From Eubacteriaceae bacterium CHKCI004 (GTDB taxonomy: Bacteria > Bacillota > Clostridia > Lachnospirales > Lachnospiraceae), in NCBI GenBank assembly GCA_900016875.1, contig FCNR01000022.1, positions 1 to 64,000 on the forward strand: a DNA stretch of 64,000 bases, written 5' to 3'. The position numbers and the translations under genes were made by a program. Shown here piece by piece: positions 51,765-60,741 of the stretch. The stretch's first letter is position 1, and each line of letters opens with the position of its first letter. The notes below the pieces were generated by a model, which saw only the letters and a list, made by a program, of their open reading frames with translations, ran no database searches and had not been told where the DNA came from.

Positions 51765-52220
51765 GTGAGCACGATAGTAAAGAGGGAAATGATTTTTGAC
51801 AACATAAAGGTAGAATCCAGGGATAAAAGAGAGGCGATTCGTATTATCAGCCATCTTTGCTCCAGGCACAATGCAGCCTATGAATTGCGGCTGATCGATG
51901 CCTTTCGCAAAAGAGAGCTGCTTGATTCCACGGGATTCGGCGGCGGAATCGCTATGCCCCACGCAAGAATTCGGGGGTTATGCGACCCGGTATTTGCTGT
52001 CGTACGTTTTGCATGGCCGGTGGAATGGGAGGCCATCGACGGAGAACCTGTGGATCTTGCGGTGGTTGCCATCACTCCGGCGGAACCGGAGAAAAATAAA
52101 CATCTTCCAACACTGGCGATGCTTGCCAGGAAGCTGATGAACGATGAATTTGTGTATAATCTTAAACATTGTACGGACAAGAATCAGTTATATGATTATA
52201 TGCTGCGTGAAATGAGGTGA
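51765..52220 (+). CDS. PTS fructose-type EIIA component
   Basis: 151 residues from the GTG at 51765, which has GGAGGTG 6 bp upstream; an in-frame ATG at 51723 lacks a site. EIIA of the fructose/mannitol family accepts phosphate from HPr on the His of 'GGGIAMPHARI' (about residue 64-74). 'VDLAVVAITPAEPEKNKHLPTLAMLARKL' is typical. It ends just before the EIIBC gene, forming a two-gene transporter. Confidence 0.9.
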   Translation: MSTIVKREMIFDNIKVESRDKREAIRIISHLCSRHNAAYELRLIDAFRKRELLDSTGFGGGIAMPHARIRGLCDPVFAVVRFAWPVEWEAIDGEPVDLAVVAITPAEPEKNKHLPTLAMLARKLMNDEFVYNLKHCTDKNQLYDYMLREMR

Positions 52221-52225
52221 AAAGC

Positions 52226-53650
52226 ATGAAGATCATTGGGGTCACCAAATGCCCCACAGGTATTGCTCACACCTATATGGCTGCGGAACGGCTGGAGATT
52301 ACAGGGGAAAAATTAGGCTACGAGATGCACATCGAGACCCAGGGATCTCAGGGAACGGAGAATATGCTGACAGCCAGGCAGATTGCCGAGGCAGATTATG
52401 TGATAATCGCTGCGGATGTTGCCATAGAGGGAATAGAGAGGTTCCGGGGAAAAAAGATATACCGGATATCCATCAAACCGGTGTTGAAAGATACCAGACA
52501 GGTGTTTCTCGATATGGAGGCGAAGGCAGAGAAGATGGGAGAAACGGCAGGAGACGATGAAAAAGAAGCAGGGGAAACCTCTTTGTTCTCATCTTCCGGC
52601 AAAGAGCAGTCGGCAGTATTGCATCAGCTCATGAATGGAGCGTCCTACATGATTCCTTTTGTCGTGGTAGGAGGGCTGTTCATCTCGTTATCTCAGGCGT
52701 TTGCAGGCGAAAGTTCTTCGAACGGTCTGCTCATTAATTCTGTTTTCTGGAACAAAATGCATCAGATCGGCCTGCTGGCTTTTGAATTGATGTACCCAAT
52801 ACTGGCCGGCTTTATCGCCGTATCCATATCCGGCAGAGCGGCGCTGGCGCCGGCGATGCTTGGAGCCATGATCGCCACAAACGGAGAACTGCTGGGGACG
52901 GGAGAGGGAACCGGATTTCTTGGCTGTATTGTAGTTGGCTACCTGGTCGGCTATCTGGTAAAAGGTATCAATTCCATGAAAATTCCCAAATCCATAAAAC
53001 CTATGATGCCGATTTTTGTGATTCCTTTTCTGGGAGTCAGCGTCACAGCGCTGGTTTTTATATGTATTCTTGGAGGGCCCATCGCGTTTGCTATGCGCAG
53101 CCTCAACGGACTTTTGGTATATTTATCAGAAAATGTGACTACGGCGATCCCGCTTGGTATAGTGCTCGGAGCCATGATCGGCGTCGATATGGGAGGCCCC
53201 ATCAACAAGGTGGCATTTTTCTTTGGAGTGGCGTCCATAGCCGAAGGAAATCTGCAGATAATGGGCATTGCGTCAGCCGCCATCGGCGTGGCGCCGCTTT
53301 CCATGGGACTGGCGGCGCTTGTGGGAGGCAAAATGTTTACAAAAGAAGAACGGGGAACAGGGGTATATACAATATTTATGGGAATGATAGGCATCAGCGA
53401 GGGAGCCATTCCTTTTGCCCTGTCAGACCCGAAACATGTGCTTCCGGCGGTGATCATCGGTTCCGCCGTGTCCGGAGCGGCGGCAGCCTTTCTGGGTGTG
53501 ACCTCGGCAGCTCCTCATGGGGGACCCATCATAGGTTTTATCGGAGCGACAAATCATGTGATGCTATATTTCTTCTGCATTGTTTTGGGCGTTCTTGTCT
53601 CAACGACGATAGTTTTATTGACAAAAAGCCGGCAGAGAGAGGGTAAATGA
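52226..53650 (+). CDS. PTS fructose-type EIIBC component
   Basis: 474 residues. EIIB (1-~100) has the phosphorylated Cys9 in 'GVTKCPTGIAHTYMAAE'. An acidic linker (about 100-125) precedes an EIIC of some ten membrane segments starting 'LMNGASYMIPFVVVGGLFI'. 'GAMIGVDMGGPINKVAFFFG' and 'MIGISEGAIPFALSDP' are family hallmarks. The sugar is probably fructose or a related ketose or polyol; the sequence does not settle it. The ATG at 52226 follows GAGGTG; GTG at 52217 is an alternative. Confidence 0.92.
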   Translation: MKIIGVTKCPTGIAHTYMAAERLEITGEKLGYEMHIETQGSQGTENMLTARQIAEADYVIIAADVAIEGIERFRGKKIYRISIKPVLKDTRQVFLDMEAKAEKMGETAGDDEKEAGETSLFSSSGKEQSAVLHQLMNGASYMIPFVVVGGLFISLSQAFAGESSSNGLLINSVFWNKMHQIGLLAFELMYPILAGFIAVSISGRAALAPAMLGAMIATNGELLGTGEGTGFLGCIVVGYLVGYLVKGINSMKIPKSIKPMMPIFVIPFLGVSVTALVFICILGGPIAFAMRSLNGLLVYLSENVTTAIPLGIVLGAMIGVDMGGPINKVAFFFGVASIAEGNLQIMGIASAAIGVAPLSMGLAALVGGKMFTKEERGTGVYTIFMGMIGISEGAIPFALSDPKHVLPAVIIGSAVSGAAAAFLGVTSAAPHGGPIIGFIGATNHVMLYFFCIVLGVLVSTTIVLLTKSRQREGK

Positions 53651-53839
53651 CGAAGAATTCGTATAAAAAGCACATTTTTTTTATAAAAAAATGAATTTTC
53701 CCTTGAAAAAAATTTGTAAATGTGATGAAATAAAATTGTAAGTTAAGCACATGTTTTGGTCAGATAATGAAAAAACAATGAGTTTTATCTTAAGAATAAT
53801 TTTGATAAATTCTATAGAAGTGAGGTGTGGTGTGTAATC

Positions 53840-55753
53840 ATGAGATTCACAAAGAGAGATATGGAGATGATCGGATATCTCAAAGACTACGATGTGGTGG
53901 ATCTGTCCTCCATGTCGGATTATCTGGAGGTTTCCGTAAAGACTCTGAAGAATCAGCTGAAAGATTTATCTGAAGCTCTGGAAGAGTTTGGGATCATCAT
54001 TCAATTTATGTCCGGTAATCGCGTGATGATTAGTGGTCATGAGAAGTTCGCCGACGTGATGAACATGAGTATCCCCCGCTTCGAGATGGAGTTTGAGAGA
54101 AGAGTACTGCTTCTTCTCGTACTTCACGATGATTTTCTCATCATTCAGGATATTGCGGATACGCTTCTGGTCAGCAAATCTTATGCGGAAAAACAGCTTG
54201 CTTCTATTATGAAGAAGTATCCGGACGACGTCCAGTCTCAGCGTCACTATGGTATCAGGTACGCTGCGTCACAGAACAGAAGGAGGGAACTCTTTGTGAA
54301 AATCATGTTCCCTTATTTGTTTGGAGAAGATTACGGGGCGGCGCTTAAGCAGTTCCATCAACTGCATTTTCCGATTCTGGATTATTTTACGGAAGACCAG
54401 ACAGAGCGGGCGCAGAAAGCGATTCAGCTGCTTCAGGAAGTGAAATGGTTCCGGTTTACAGATGAATCCATGCAGCAGATTTTTCTTTATATTCTGTTCA
54501 TGGCCCGTCACGGGGACAGTGACAGCACAGAAAAGGCAAAGATTAACAGCAGAGACTCCGGTGAAGAACCGGAATTTGAAGGACTGTACGAATGGATTCG
54601 CACGCTTTGTCATACGCTTCATCTTCCGGAATACGAAGAAGAGCTGCGTTATCTCTATCAGCTGCTTTTATCGCTGCGTAAGCAGAAGATTGCCTGCCAG
54701 GATCAGATTATGGAGAAGATGAGCCTGCCGGTGGGAGAGATTTTGCAGGCTGTTCGTGAGAAGCTCAGCGTGGATTTCAGCCAGGATGAAGAATTGATCC
54801 AGGGGTTGTCGGGTCATCTGTATACAACGATGCTCCGGGGCGATCATATGGACGTGGAGACTGATTTTTATACGGTGAAGTCCATGAAAAGGCAGTATCC
54901 ATTCGGATTTGAGATGGCGGCGATCGCAGCCGATTACATTTCCGACATGTACAAACTGTCCATGAAAGATGATGAGCTGATTTATCTTGCCATCCATTTT
55001 CAGGCTGCCATTGAGCGGGCGAAGGATGAGAGGGAAAAAACAAAAATTATTATAGTATGTCACTTTGGAGCGGCAGCGGCGCAGATCATACGCGCCAAGA
55101 TTGAAAGAAAGCTTTCTAATGTGGAGATTGCAGGAATGTATTCCCTGCAGGAATTTTCTCAATTGGAGGCTCCGGAATGTGACTGTATTGTTACCACGGA
55201 ACGTATTATCAAAACAGAACTGCCGGTTGTGTATATTTCCATGGCTCTTCCGGGCAGGGAGATTAAAAAAATCGGTGAATGTATCCGGGAGATTCAGATC
55301 AATCGTCTTCTGGAGATGAATATTCTGGAAGCAATCATACTGCATCTGGACGAGAAAGATATGCCTGCGGCGGTGGAAGCTATGGTGCGTCCTCTCATGG
55401 AGGAGGATTATGTGGAAGAAGAATACCTGCAGACGGTGCTGGACAGGGAGAAGATATCTTCCACCAGTCTGTGTCATATCGCGCTGCCCCATGGGAATCC
55501 TGCTCTGGTACATTCTACCAGATTGGTGGTTGCGAGAATGAATCAGCCGCTTTTGTGGGATGATTCAAGAATACAGTGCGCATTTTTGTTTGCGGTATCT
55601 TCGGAGATGCTCAAAGAAAAGCCGATGCTCTTTAATACGTTTTACCGGATTCTTGCCAATCCGGATGTGGAAGAAAACATACGAAAGCTTCAGGCGGAAG
55701 AAAATGTACCGGATGAAGTTTTCAGACAACGACTGTTTCAAATTTTGAGATAG
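53840..55753 (+). CDS. PRD-containing BglG/MtlR-type transcriptional regulator
   Basis: 637 residues. N-terminal winged helices ('DLSSMSDYLEVSVKTLKNQL' and 'TLLVSKSYAEKQL') are followed by PRDs. PRD2 shows the conserved histidines in 'LSGHLYTTMLR' and 'LAIHFQAAIER'. Then comes an EIIB-like domain with Cys in 'IIIVCHFGAAAAQ' (near 406) and an EIIA-like domain with His in 'CHIALPHGNPALV' (near 550). PTS phosphorylation of these sites would tune its activity. No sigma-54 domain is present. It sits between the two PTS loci and only 47 bp before manX-like, so the mannose-type operon is its likely target or co-transcribed partner. Confidence 0.9.
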   Translation: MRFTKRDMEMIGYLKDYDVVDLSSMSDYLEVSVKTLKNQLKDLSEALEEFGIIIQFMSGNRVMISGHEKFADVMNMSIPRFEMEFERRVLLLLVLHDDFLIIQDIADTLLVSKSYAEKQLASIMKKYPDDVQSQRHYGIRYAASQNRRRELFVKIMFPYLFGEDYGAALKQFHQLHFPILDYFTEDQTERAQKAIQLLQEVKWFRFTDESMQQIFLYILFMARHGDSDSTEKAKINSRDSGEEPEFEGLYEWIRTLCHTLHLPEYEEELRYLYQLLLSLRKQKIACQDQIMEKMSLPVGEILQAVREKLSVDFSQDEELIQGLSGHLYTTMLRGDHMDVETDFYTVKSMKRQYPFGFEMAAIAADYISDMYKLSMKDDELIYLAIHFQAAIERAKDEREKTKIIIVCHFGAAAAQIIRAKIERKLSNVEIAGMYSLQEFSQLEAPECDCIVTTERIIKTELPVVYISMALPGREIKKIGECIREIQINRLLEMNILEAIILHLDEKDMPAAVEAMVRPLMEEDYVEEEYLQTVLDREKISSTSLCHIALPHGNPALVHSTRLVVARMNQPLLWDDSRIQCAFLFAVSSEMLKEKPMLFNTFYRILANPDVEENIRKLQAEENVPDEVFRQRLFQILR

Positions 55754-55800
55754 ATAATATTGAATGATTTCTAACAGGAGAGAAAGGATGTGATTAACAA

Positions 55801-56793
55801 ATGGTAGGAATTATTCTTGCAACCCATGGTGATTTTGCTACGGGTATCCTGCAGTCAGCGTCCATGATTTTCGGTGAGCAGCCGAATGTGGCAGCTGTGA
55901 CACTGCAGCCAAGCGAAGGTCCGGATGATGTAAGAAGGAAAATGGAAGAAGCCGTTGCCTCCTTTGAAGATCCGGAACAGGTATTGATCCTTGTTGATTT
56001 ATGGGGTGGTACTCCATTCAATCAGTCCAATGGCTTGATTGCCGGACATGAAGATAAGTGGGCGATTGTTGCCGGCTTAAATCTTCCGATGCTGATTGAC
56101 GCATACGCTTCACGTATGATGATGGAAACCGCTCATGAACTTGCCGTTCAGATTTCCGGCAGCGCAAAAGAAGGCGTTCGAATTTATCCGGAATCTCTGG
56201 AGCCGAAGGAAGAAAAACCGGCGGCAGCGGCAGTTTCCGACGGACAGCCGAGAGGCGCTCTGCCTGAGGGAACTGTAGTAGGCGATGGTAAGATCAAATA
56301 TGTGCTGGCGCGTATTGACTCCCGTCTGCTTCACGGTCAGGTGGCGACAGCTTGGACCAAGACAACCGGCCCGAACCGTATCATCGTTGTTTCTGACGGT
56401 GTGGCTCATGATAATCTGCGTAAGAGCATGATTACAGAAGCGGCGCCTCCAGGAGTAAAAGCGAACGTAGTACCTGTCAGCAAAATGATTCAGGTAGCCA
56501 AGGATCCTCGTTTTGGAAATACCAAAGCACTGCTCCTTTTTGAAACTCCGCAGGATGCTCTTGAAGCTATTAAAGGCGGCGTGGACATCAAAGAGCTGAA
56601 CATTGGTTCCATGGCTCACTCTGTCGGTAAAGTAGCTGTCAGCAAAGTATTGTCTCTGGGCAAAGAGGATGTTGAGACTTTCGAAGAACTGAAAAAACTC
56701 GGTATCTCTTTCGATGTCCGCAAGGTTCCAAGCGATTCTAAAGACAATATGGACGCAATTATTGAAAAAGCAAAAGCAGAGCTTGGTTGCTAG
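55801..56793 (+). CDS. manX: PTS mannose-type EIIAB component
   Basis: 330 residues. EIIA (1-~130) has phospho-His9 in 'ILATHGDFATG' and 'LVDLWGGTPFNQ'. An Ala/Pro/Glu-rich linker (about 135-160) precedes EIIB, with phospho-His near 178 in 'DSRLLHGQVATAW'. Phosphate flows HPr to EIIA to EIIB to sugar. Fused EIIAB is the ManX/ManL form. Substrates of this family include mannose, glucose and amino sugars. manY and manZ follow. Confidence 0.94.
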   Translation: MVGIILATHGDFATGILQSASMIFGEQPNVAAVTLQPSEGPDDVRRKMEEAVASFEDPEQVLILVDLWGGTPFNQSNGLIAGHEDKWAIVAGLNLPMLIDAYASRMMMETAHELAVQISGSAKEGVRIYPESLEPKEEKPAAAAVSDGQPRGALPEGTVVGDGKIKYVLARIDSRLLHGQVATAWTKTTGPNRIIVVSDGVAHDNLRKSMITEAAPPGVKANVVPVSKMIQVAKDPRFGNTKALLLFETPQDALEAIKGGVDIKELNIGSMAHSVGKVAVSKVLSLGKEDVETFEELKKLGISFDVRKVPSDSKDNMDAIIEKAKAELGC

Positions 56794-56827
56794 AGCTCGA
56801 AGAAGAAAAGTATAGGAGGAAAAGTAT

Positions 56828-57628
56828 ATGTCAATTATTTCAATCGTTTTAGTTGTAATAGTTGCCTTTCTTGCCGGAATGGAAGGAGTCATGGATGAAT
56901 TCCAGTTCCATCAGCCGCTGGTAGCCTGTACATTAATTGGTCTTGTTACAGGTAATCTGGAAGCCGGCGTTATCTTAGGCGGTACTCTCCAGATGATTGC
57001 TCTTGGATGGGCAAACATTGGTGCTGCCATCGCACCGGACGCAGCGTTAGCTTCCGTTGCATCCGCTATTATCCTGGTTCTGGGCGGACAGGGTGCAGAA
57101 GGTGTCAGCACAGCCATCGCAGTGGCAATCCCGCTGGCTGTAGCCGGTCTGTTCTTAACAATGATCGTTCGTACTCTTTCTGTTGCATGTGTACATCGTA
57201 TGGATGCAGCTGCTGAAAAGGGTAATTTCAAGGGTGTTGAAGCATGGCACATTGTTGCTGTAATCATGCAGGGACTTCGTATTGCCATTCCTGCTGCCGC
57301 ACTTCTGGTTATCCCGGCTGAGACTGTACAGGGATTCCTGGAGTCCATGCCTGCATGGCTGACAGACGGTATGTCTATCGGCGGTGGTATGGTAGTTGCT
57401 GTAGGTTACGCAATGGTTATCAACATGATGGCTACCAAGGAAGTATGGCCATTCTTTGCCATCGGTTTCTGTCTGGCAGCAATCTCCGATCTGACACTGA
57501 TCGCCCTTGGTGCTATTGCTCTGTCACTGGCATTCATCTACATCAAATTATCTGAGAGCGGCGGAAATGGAAACGGCGGCGGTGGAAATGTCGGCGATCC
57601 GCTTGATGATATTTTAAATGACTATTGA
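56828..57628 (+). CDS. manY: PTS mannose-type EIIC component
   Basis: 266 residues, mostly membrane helices. 'QPLVACTLIGLVTGNLEAGVI' and 'GGTLQMIALGWANIGAAIAP' are EIIC hallmarks that line the sugar path. The C-terminus ends in a Gly/Asn-rich tail. ATAGGAGG precedes the start, 34 bp after manX. In many Firmicutes ManYZ is also the receptor for class IIa bacteriocins; that is family knowledge, not shown here. Confidence 0.94.
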   Translation: MSIISIVLVVIVAFLAGMEGVMDEFQFHQPLVACTLIGLVTGNLEAGVILGGTLQMIALGWANIGAAIAPDAALASVASAIILVLGGQGAEGVSTAIAVAIPLAVAGLFLTMIVRTLSVACVHRMDAAAEKGNFKGVEAWHIVAVIMQGLRIAIPAAALLVIPAETVQGFLESMPAWLTDGMSIGGGMVVAVGYAMVINMMATKEVWPFFAIGFCLAAISDLTLIALGAIALSLAFIYIKLSESGGNGNGGGGNVGDPLDDILNDY

Positions 57629-57646
57629 TTGTAAGGAGGTATAGAA

Positions 57647-58558
57647 ATGGCAGATAAAATTACATTATCGAAAAAAGACCGATTTTCTGTAGCACTCCGC
57701 TCCACTTTCCTTCAGGGTTCCTGGAACTATGAGCGTATGCAGAATGGTGGCTGGTGTTTCGCTATGATTCCTGCAATCAAAAAGCTGTACACCAACAAAG
57801 AAGACCAGAAAGAAGCCTTAAAACGTCATCTGGAGTTCTTTAATACTCATCCATATGTGGCATCTCCTATCCTTGGTGTTACTTTAGCTCTGGAAGAAGA
57901 GAGAGCTAACGGTGCAAAGATTGATGATGCAGCTATCCAGGGTGTAAAGGTCGGTATGATGGGACCTCTGGCCGGTGTTGGTGATCCGGTATTCTGGTTC
58001 ACAGTACGTCCTATGCTTGGTGCTCTTGGCGCATCTCTTGCCATGGGCGGAAGCATCCTTGGACCAATCCTGTTCTTCGTGTTATGGAACGTAATTCGTT
58101 GGGCATTTATGTGGTACACACAGGAATTCGGTTACAAAGCAGGAAGCAAGATTTCCGAAGACCTTTCCGGCGGTCTGCTTCAGAAAGTTACAAAGATTGC
58201 ATCTATCCTCGGTATGTTTGTACTTGGTTCTCTGGTAGAACGTTGGGTAACTATCAACTTTACACCGGTTGTTTCCACTGTACAGCTCAGTGATGGCGCA
58301 TACATTGACTGGGAGAGCCTGCCGGCAGGTGCGGAAGGTATCCGTACTGCGTTAGAGCAGTTCGCAGCAGGTCTGTCACTGTCACCAGAACAGGTAACAA
58401 CTTTACAGGATAACCTGAATTCCCTGATTCCGGGATTCGCACCTTTGCTGCTTACATTGCTTTGTATGTGGTTATTGAAGAAAGGTATTTCTCCAATCAT
58501 CATCATCATCGCACTGTTCATCGTTGGTATCCTCGGACATCTGGTTGGACTTCTGTAA
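57647..58558 (+). CDS. manZ: PTS mannose-type EIID component
   Basis: 303 residues. The soluble N-terminal part has 'GSWNYERMQNGGWCFAMIP' and 'HPYVASPILGVTLALEEERA'. Then comes 'GPLAGVGDPVFWFTVRP' and several helices, with a final one at the C-terminus. EIID completes the mannose-type channel and is found only in this PTS family. AAGGAGG precedes the start. Confidence 0.94.
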   Translation: MADKITLSKKDRFSVALRSTFLQGSWNYERMQNGGWCFAMIPAIKKLYTNKEDQKEALKRHLEFFNTHPYVASPILGVTLALEEERANGAKIDDAAIQGVKVGMMGPLAGVGDPVFWFTVRPMLGALGASLAMGGSILGPILFFVLWNVIRWAFMWYTQEFGYKAGSKISEDLSGGLLQKVTKIASILGMFVLGSLVERWVTINFTPVVSTVQLSDGAYIDWESLPAGAEGIRTALEQFAAGLSLSPEQVTTLQDNLNSLIPGFAPLLLTLLCMWLLKKGISPIIIIIALFIVGILGHLVGLL

Positions 58559-58577
58559 TTAACTGATATGACATTCA

Positions 58578-58609
58578 ATATCCCGGATATAGCTTTATAT
58601 CCGGGATAT
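58578..58609 (+). other. Perfect hairpin between manZ and the DUF956 gene
   Basis: ATATCCCGGATAT (58578-58590) pairs perfectly with ATATCCGGGATAT (58597-58609), loop AGCTTT. No U-tract. It could protect the manXYZ part of the mRNA or lower expression of the following gene. Confidence 0.65.
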
Positions 58610-58650
58610 ATGAGCATATGGAGCAAATATACAGCAGGAAGGAGAAGTGC

Positions 58651-59028
58651 ATGGCACAGTCATTAAATACAAAAGTAGATCTTGTTATGAAAGGTACTTC
58701 TTACCACGGGATGAACAATTACGGTAATATCATGATCGGCGACAAAGGATTTGAATATTATAACCAGCGGAAGCTGGAAGATTATATTCAGATTCCGTGG
58801 GAGGAGATTGATTATGTGATCGCTTCCGTTATGTTCCGTGGAAAATATATTCCGCGGTTTGCCATTCAGACGAAACGAAGCGGTACATTTTCTTTTGCCG
58901 CAGCTCATCCAAAGGAGATGCTTCGGGCCATCCGCAAATATGTTCCTTCGGAACGTATGGTGCGCTCCTTAAGCTTTTTTGATGTGTTAAAACGATCGTT
59001 TCGGTCTGTTTTCAGAAAGAATAAATAA
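58651..59028 (+). CDS. DUF956 family protein (ManO-like)
   Basis: 125 residues. DUF956 proteins accompany mannose-type PTS operons in Firmicutes, where the gene is often called manO. 'VDLVMKGTSYHGMNNYGNIM', 'GDKGFEYYN' and 'PWEEIDYVIASVMFRGKYIPRF' match the family. It resembles a PH-like beta fold; function unknown, perhaps a modulator of the transporter. AAGGAG precedes the ATG at 58651; an in-frame ATG at 58618 lacks a site. It is separated from manZ by a hairpin. Confidence 0.88.
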   Translation: MAQSLNTKVDLVMKGTSYHGMNNYGNIMIGDKGFEYYNQRKLEDYIQIPWEEIDYVIASVMFRGKYIPRFAIQTKRSGTFSFAAAHPKEMLRAIRKYVPSERMVRSLSFFDVLKRSFRSVFRKNK

Positions 59029-59087
59029 GACAGAGACAAAAAATTATAATACTATACTGGATTTTTATAACATTAGGAGAACATGAG

Positions 59088-60041
59088 ATGGGAATCTTAA
59101 AGTTAAAACCAAGTGGGAAAGACTATATCTGGGGAGGCCGGCGACTGGCTGATGAGTACGGAAAAGAGATTCAGGGAGATATTCTTGCGGAAACCTGGGA
59201 ATTATCCTGTCATCCGGACGGACCGTCTTATATTACGAATGGAAAAAATGCGGGCAAAACATTGCATCAGTATATTGAAGAAAACGGAAGAGAAGTTCTC
59301 GGAACCAATTGCGCCCGATTTGAAGATTTTCCGATTCTTGTAAAATTTATTGATGCACAGGATAATCTGTCCATTCAGGTGCATCCGGACAACCGTTATG
59401 CGCAGGAACATGAAGGGCAATATGGCAAAACGGAAATGTGGTACGTGATGGATGCCGATGAGGGAGCATTCCTTTATCATGGATTTGAGAAAGAAATCAG
59501 TCGGGAAGAATTTGCAAAACGTATTGAGGAGGATACTCTCTTAGAAGTACTCCATAAAGTTCCGGTGCACAAAGGAGACGTGCTTTTTATTGAGGCGGGG
59601 ACAATCCACGCCATCGGTAAAGGAATTCTGGTGGCGGAGATCCAGCAGAATTCTAATGTCACATACCGTGTTTACGATTACGGCAGAATCGGAAAAGACG
59701 GAAAGAGGAGAGAGCTTCATGTGGACAAGGCACTGGATGTGACAAAACGCGCGCCTGTGGTAAAAGATGCAAGTCACTATCCTCATATCGCTGACTGCGA
59801 TTATTTCACCGTGGATAAACTGAATTTGAATGGAGGAACCATGGAAACCATGAGCGGCTATGTTTCCGACGCTTCATTTTTAAGTTTCCTTGTGCTGGAC
59901 GGCGAGGGAACCATAACCTGCGGTGAAGAGACTGTGGATTATAAAAAAGGCGATAGTATCTTTCTTCCGGCCGGCAGCGGCGCTTATACTGTAAAGGGAA
60001 TGTGCGACGCACTGGTTACGACTATCAGAGATCAGAAATAA
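59088..60041 (+). CDS. manA: Mannose-6-phosphate isomerase, class I
   Basis: 317 residues, the Firmicutes short form. Interconverts mannose-6-P and fructose-6-P, the step after uptake by the mannose PTS encoded upstream. Zn ligands are in 'LSIQVHPDNRYA' (Gln, His) and 'TEMWYVMDADEGAFLY' (Glu), with a later His in 'IEAGTIHAIGKGIL'. TTAGGAG precedes the start. Sixty bases separate it from the DUF956 gene. Confidence 0.95.
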   Translation: MGILKLKPSGKDYIWGGRRLADEYGKEIQGDILAETWELSCHPDGPSYITNGKNAGKTLHQYIEENGREVLGTNCARFEDFPILVKFIDAQDNLSIQVHPDNRYAQEHEGQYGKTEMWYVMDADEGAFLYHGFEKEISREEFAKRIEEDTLLEVLHKVPVHKGDVLFIEAGTIHAIGKGILVAEIQQNSNVTYRVYDYGRIGKDGKRRELHVDKALDVTKRAPVVKDASHYPHIADCDYFTVDKLNLNGGTMETMSGYVSDASFLSFLVLDGEGTITCGEETVDYKKGDSIFLPAGSGAYTVKGMCDALVTTIRDQK

Positions 60042-60090
60042 TACAGCCGATTGTTTTACGTATGGGCTGCTGCGACAGTTTGAGAATGTA

Positions 60091-60132
60091 CGGGATCCGG
60101 GCTGCATTTAATAAAATGCGGCCCGGATCCCG
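60091..60132. terminator. 19-bp hairpin between convergent manA and spoIIID
   Basis: Positions 60091-60109 (CGGGATCCGGGCTGCATTT) pair with 60114-60132 with one G-U and an AATA loop. It lies between two genes facing each other and could end both transcripts. Neither side has a good U-tract, so mechanism is uncertain. Confidence 0.55.
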
Positions 60133-60151
60133 ATTGGTACAGGAGGCTTTT

Positions 60152-60406
60152 TTACCGCTGCATCTGCAGGTATTTCTGACGGGTTGCCATACCGCCCCGT
60201 ATATGCCGCTCGGACTTATTGACTTCCAGGATGTCGCGGACTTCCTCCGCCAGATGATGATCGATCTGAGGAAGACGTTCTGTGAGATCTTTATGTACTG
60301 TAGATTTTGATATGCCGAATTTTTTGGCAGTGGAACGGACGGTAGAGCAGTGATCAATAGTATAATGAGCGATAGACAGAATCCTGTTTTCCATATATTG
60401 TTTCAT
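60152..60406 (-). CDS. spoIIID: Stage III sporulation transcriptional regulator SpoIIID
   Basis: 84 residues on the minus strand. DNA-binding switch in the mother cell between sigma-E and sigma-K stages. The helix-turn-helix 'RSTAKKFGISKSTVHKDLTE' is followed by 'RLPQIDHHLAEEVRDIL' and the basic 'NKSERHIRGGMATRQKY', almost as in Bacillus. GGAG lies 10 bp upstream of the ATG at 60406. The product shows the organism belongs to an endospore-forming lineage, though sporulation itself needs many other genes. Confidence 0.95.
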   Translation of the reverse strand: MKQYMENRILSIAHYTIDHCSTVRSTAKKFGISKSTVHKDLTERLPQIDHHLAEEVRDILEVNKSERHIRGGMATRQKYLQMQR

Positions 60407-60434
60407 ATAAAAAGAACTCCGATGAATTTGATAC

Positions 60435-60464
60435 AGTCTATGCTTGTAAGAGTTGTCCTATGAC
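60435..60464 (-). promoter_or_regulatory. Possible sigma-E-type promoter of spoIIID
   Basis: On the minus strand GTCATAGG (60464-60457), 14 bp, CATAGACT (60442-60435). The -10 matches six of eight bases of the sigma-E consensus CATACAAT, with fitting spacing. spoIIID is sigma-E-dependent in Bacillus. Prediction only. Confidence 0.4.
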
Positions 60465-60502
60465 AAAGAGATATGGGTCAGAAAGGAGATATGGAACATA
60501 CG

Positions 60503-60545
60503 AAAAAAGGCATCGCTTAGATGGCTGAATAAGCGATGCCTTTTT
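60503..60545. terminator. Symmetric terminator upstream of spoIIID
   Basis: AAAAAAGGCATCGCTTA (60503-60519) pairs with TAAGCGATGCCTTTTT (60530-60545). It carries A- and T-runs on both sides, so it can work in either direction. It insulates spoIIID from the trp side. A 9-codon ORF with AAAGGAG at 60491 ends inside it and is probably not a gene. From 60546 to 60741 I see no gene, only AT-rich DNA. Confidence 0.75.
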
Positions 60546-60741
60546 ACGTCAACCAACCGGAAAAAGGAGGAGTACCGGTGGTCAGGTAATTGAAACGTTG
60601 AGAAGTAGTTGAAATGTTGCACTTGATTTCATCTACTGTGATTATAGTATAACACTTTTTTTGAAAAAATCTATACACTAGTTTGACAAAAAATGAATAT
60701 AATATTAAGAAATTGTGGACATAGTTGACAAAATGAAACAG

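Noticed and set aside
53703-53731. Promoter or sigma-54 site before the PRD regulator
   Set aside because: TTGAAA with 17 bp to TGAAAT is a weak match in very AT-rich DNA. No GG-10-GC sigma-54 pattern was found and the regulator lacks a sigma-54 domain.
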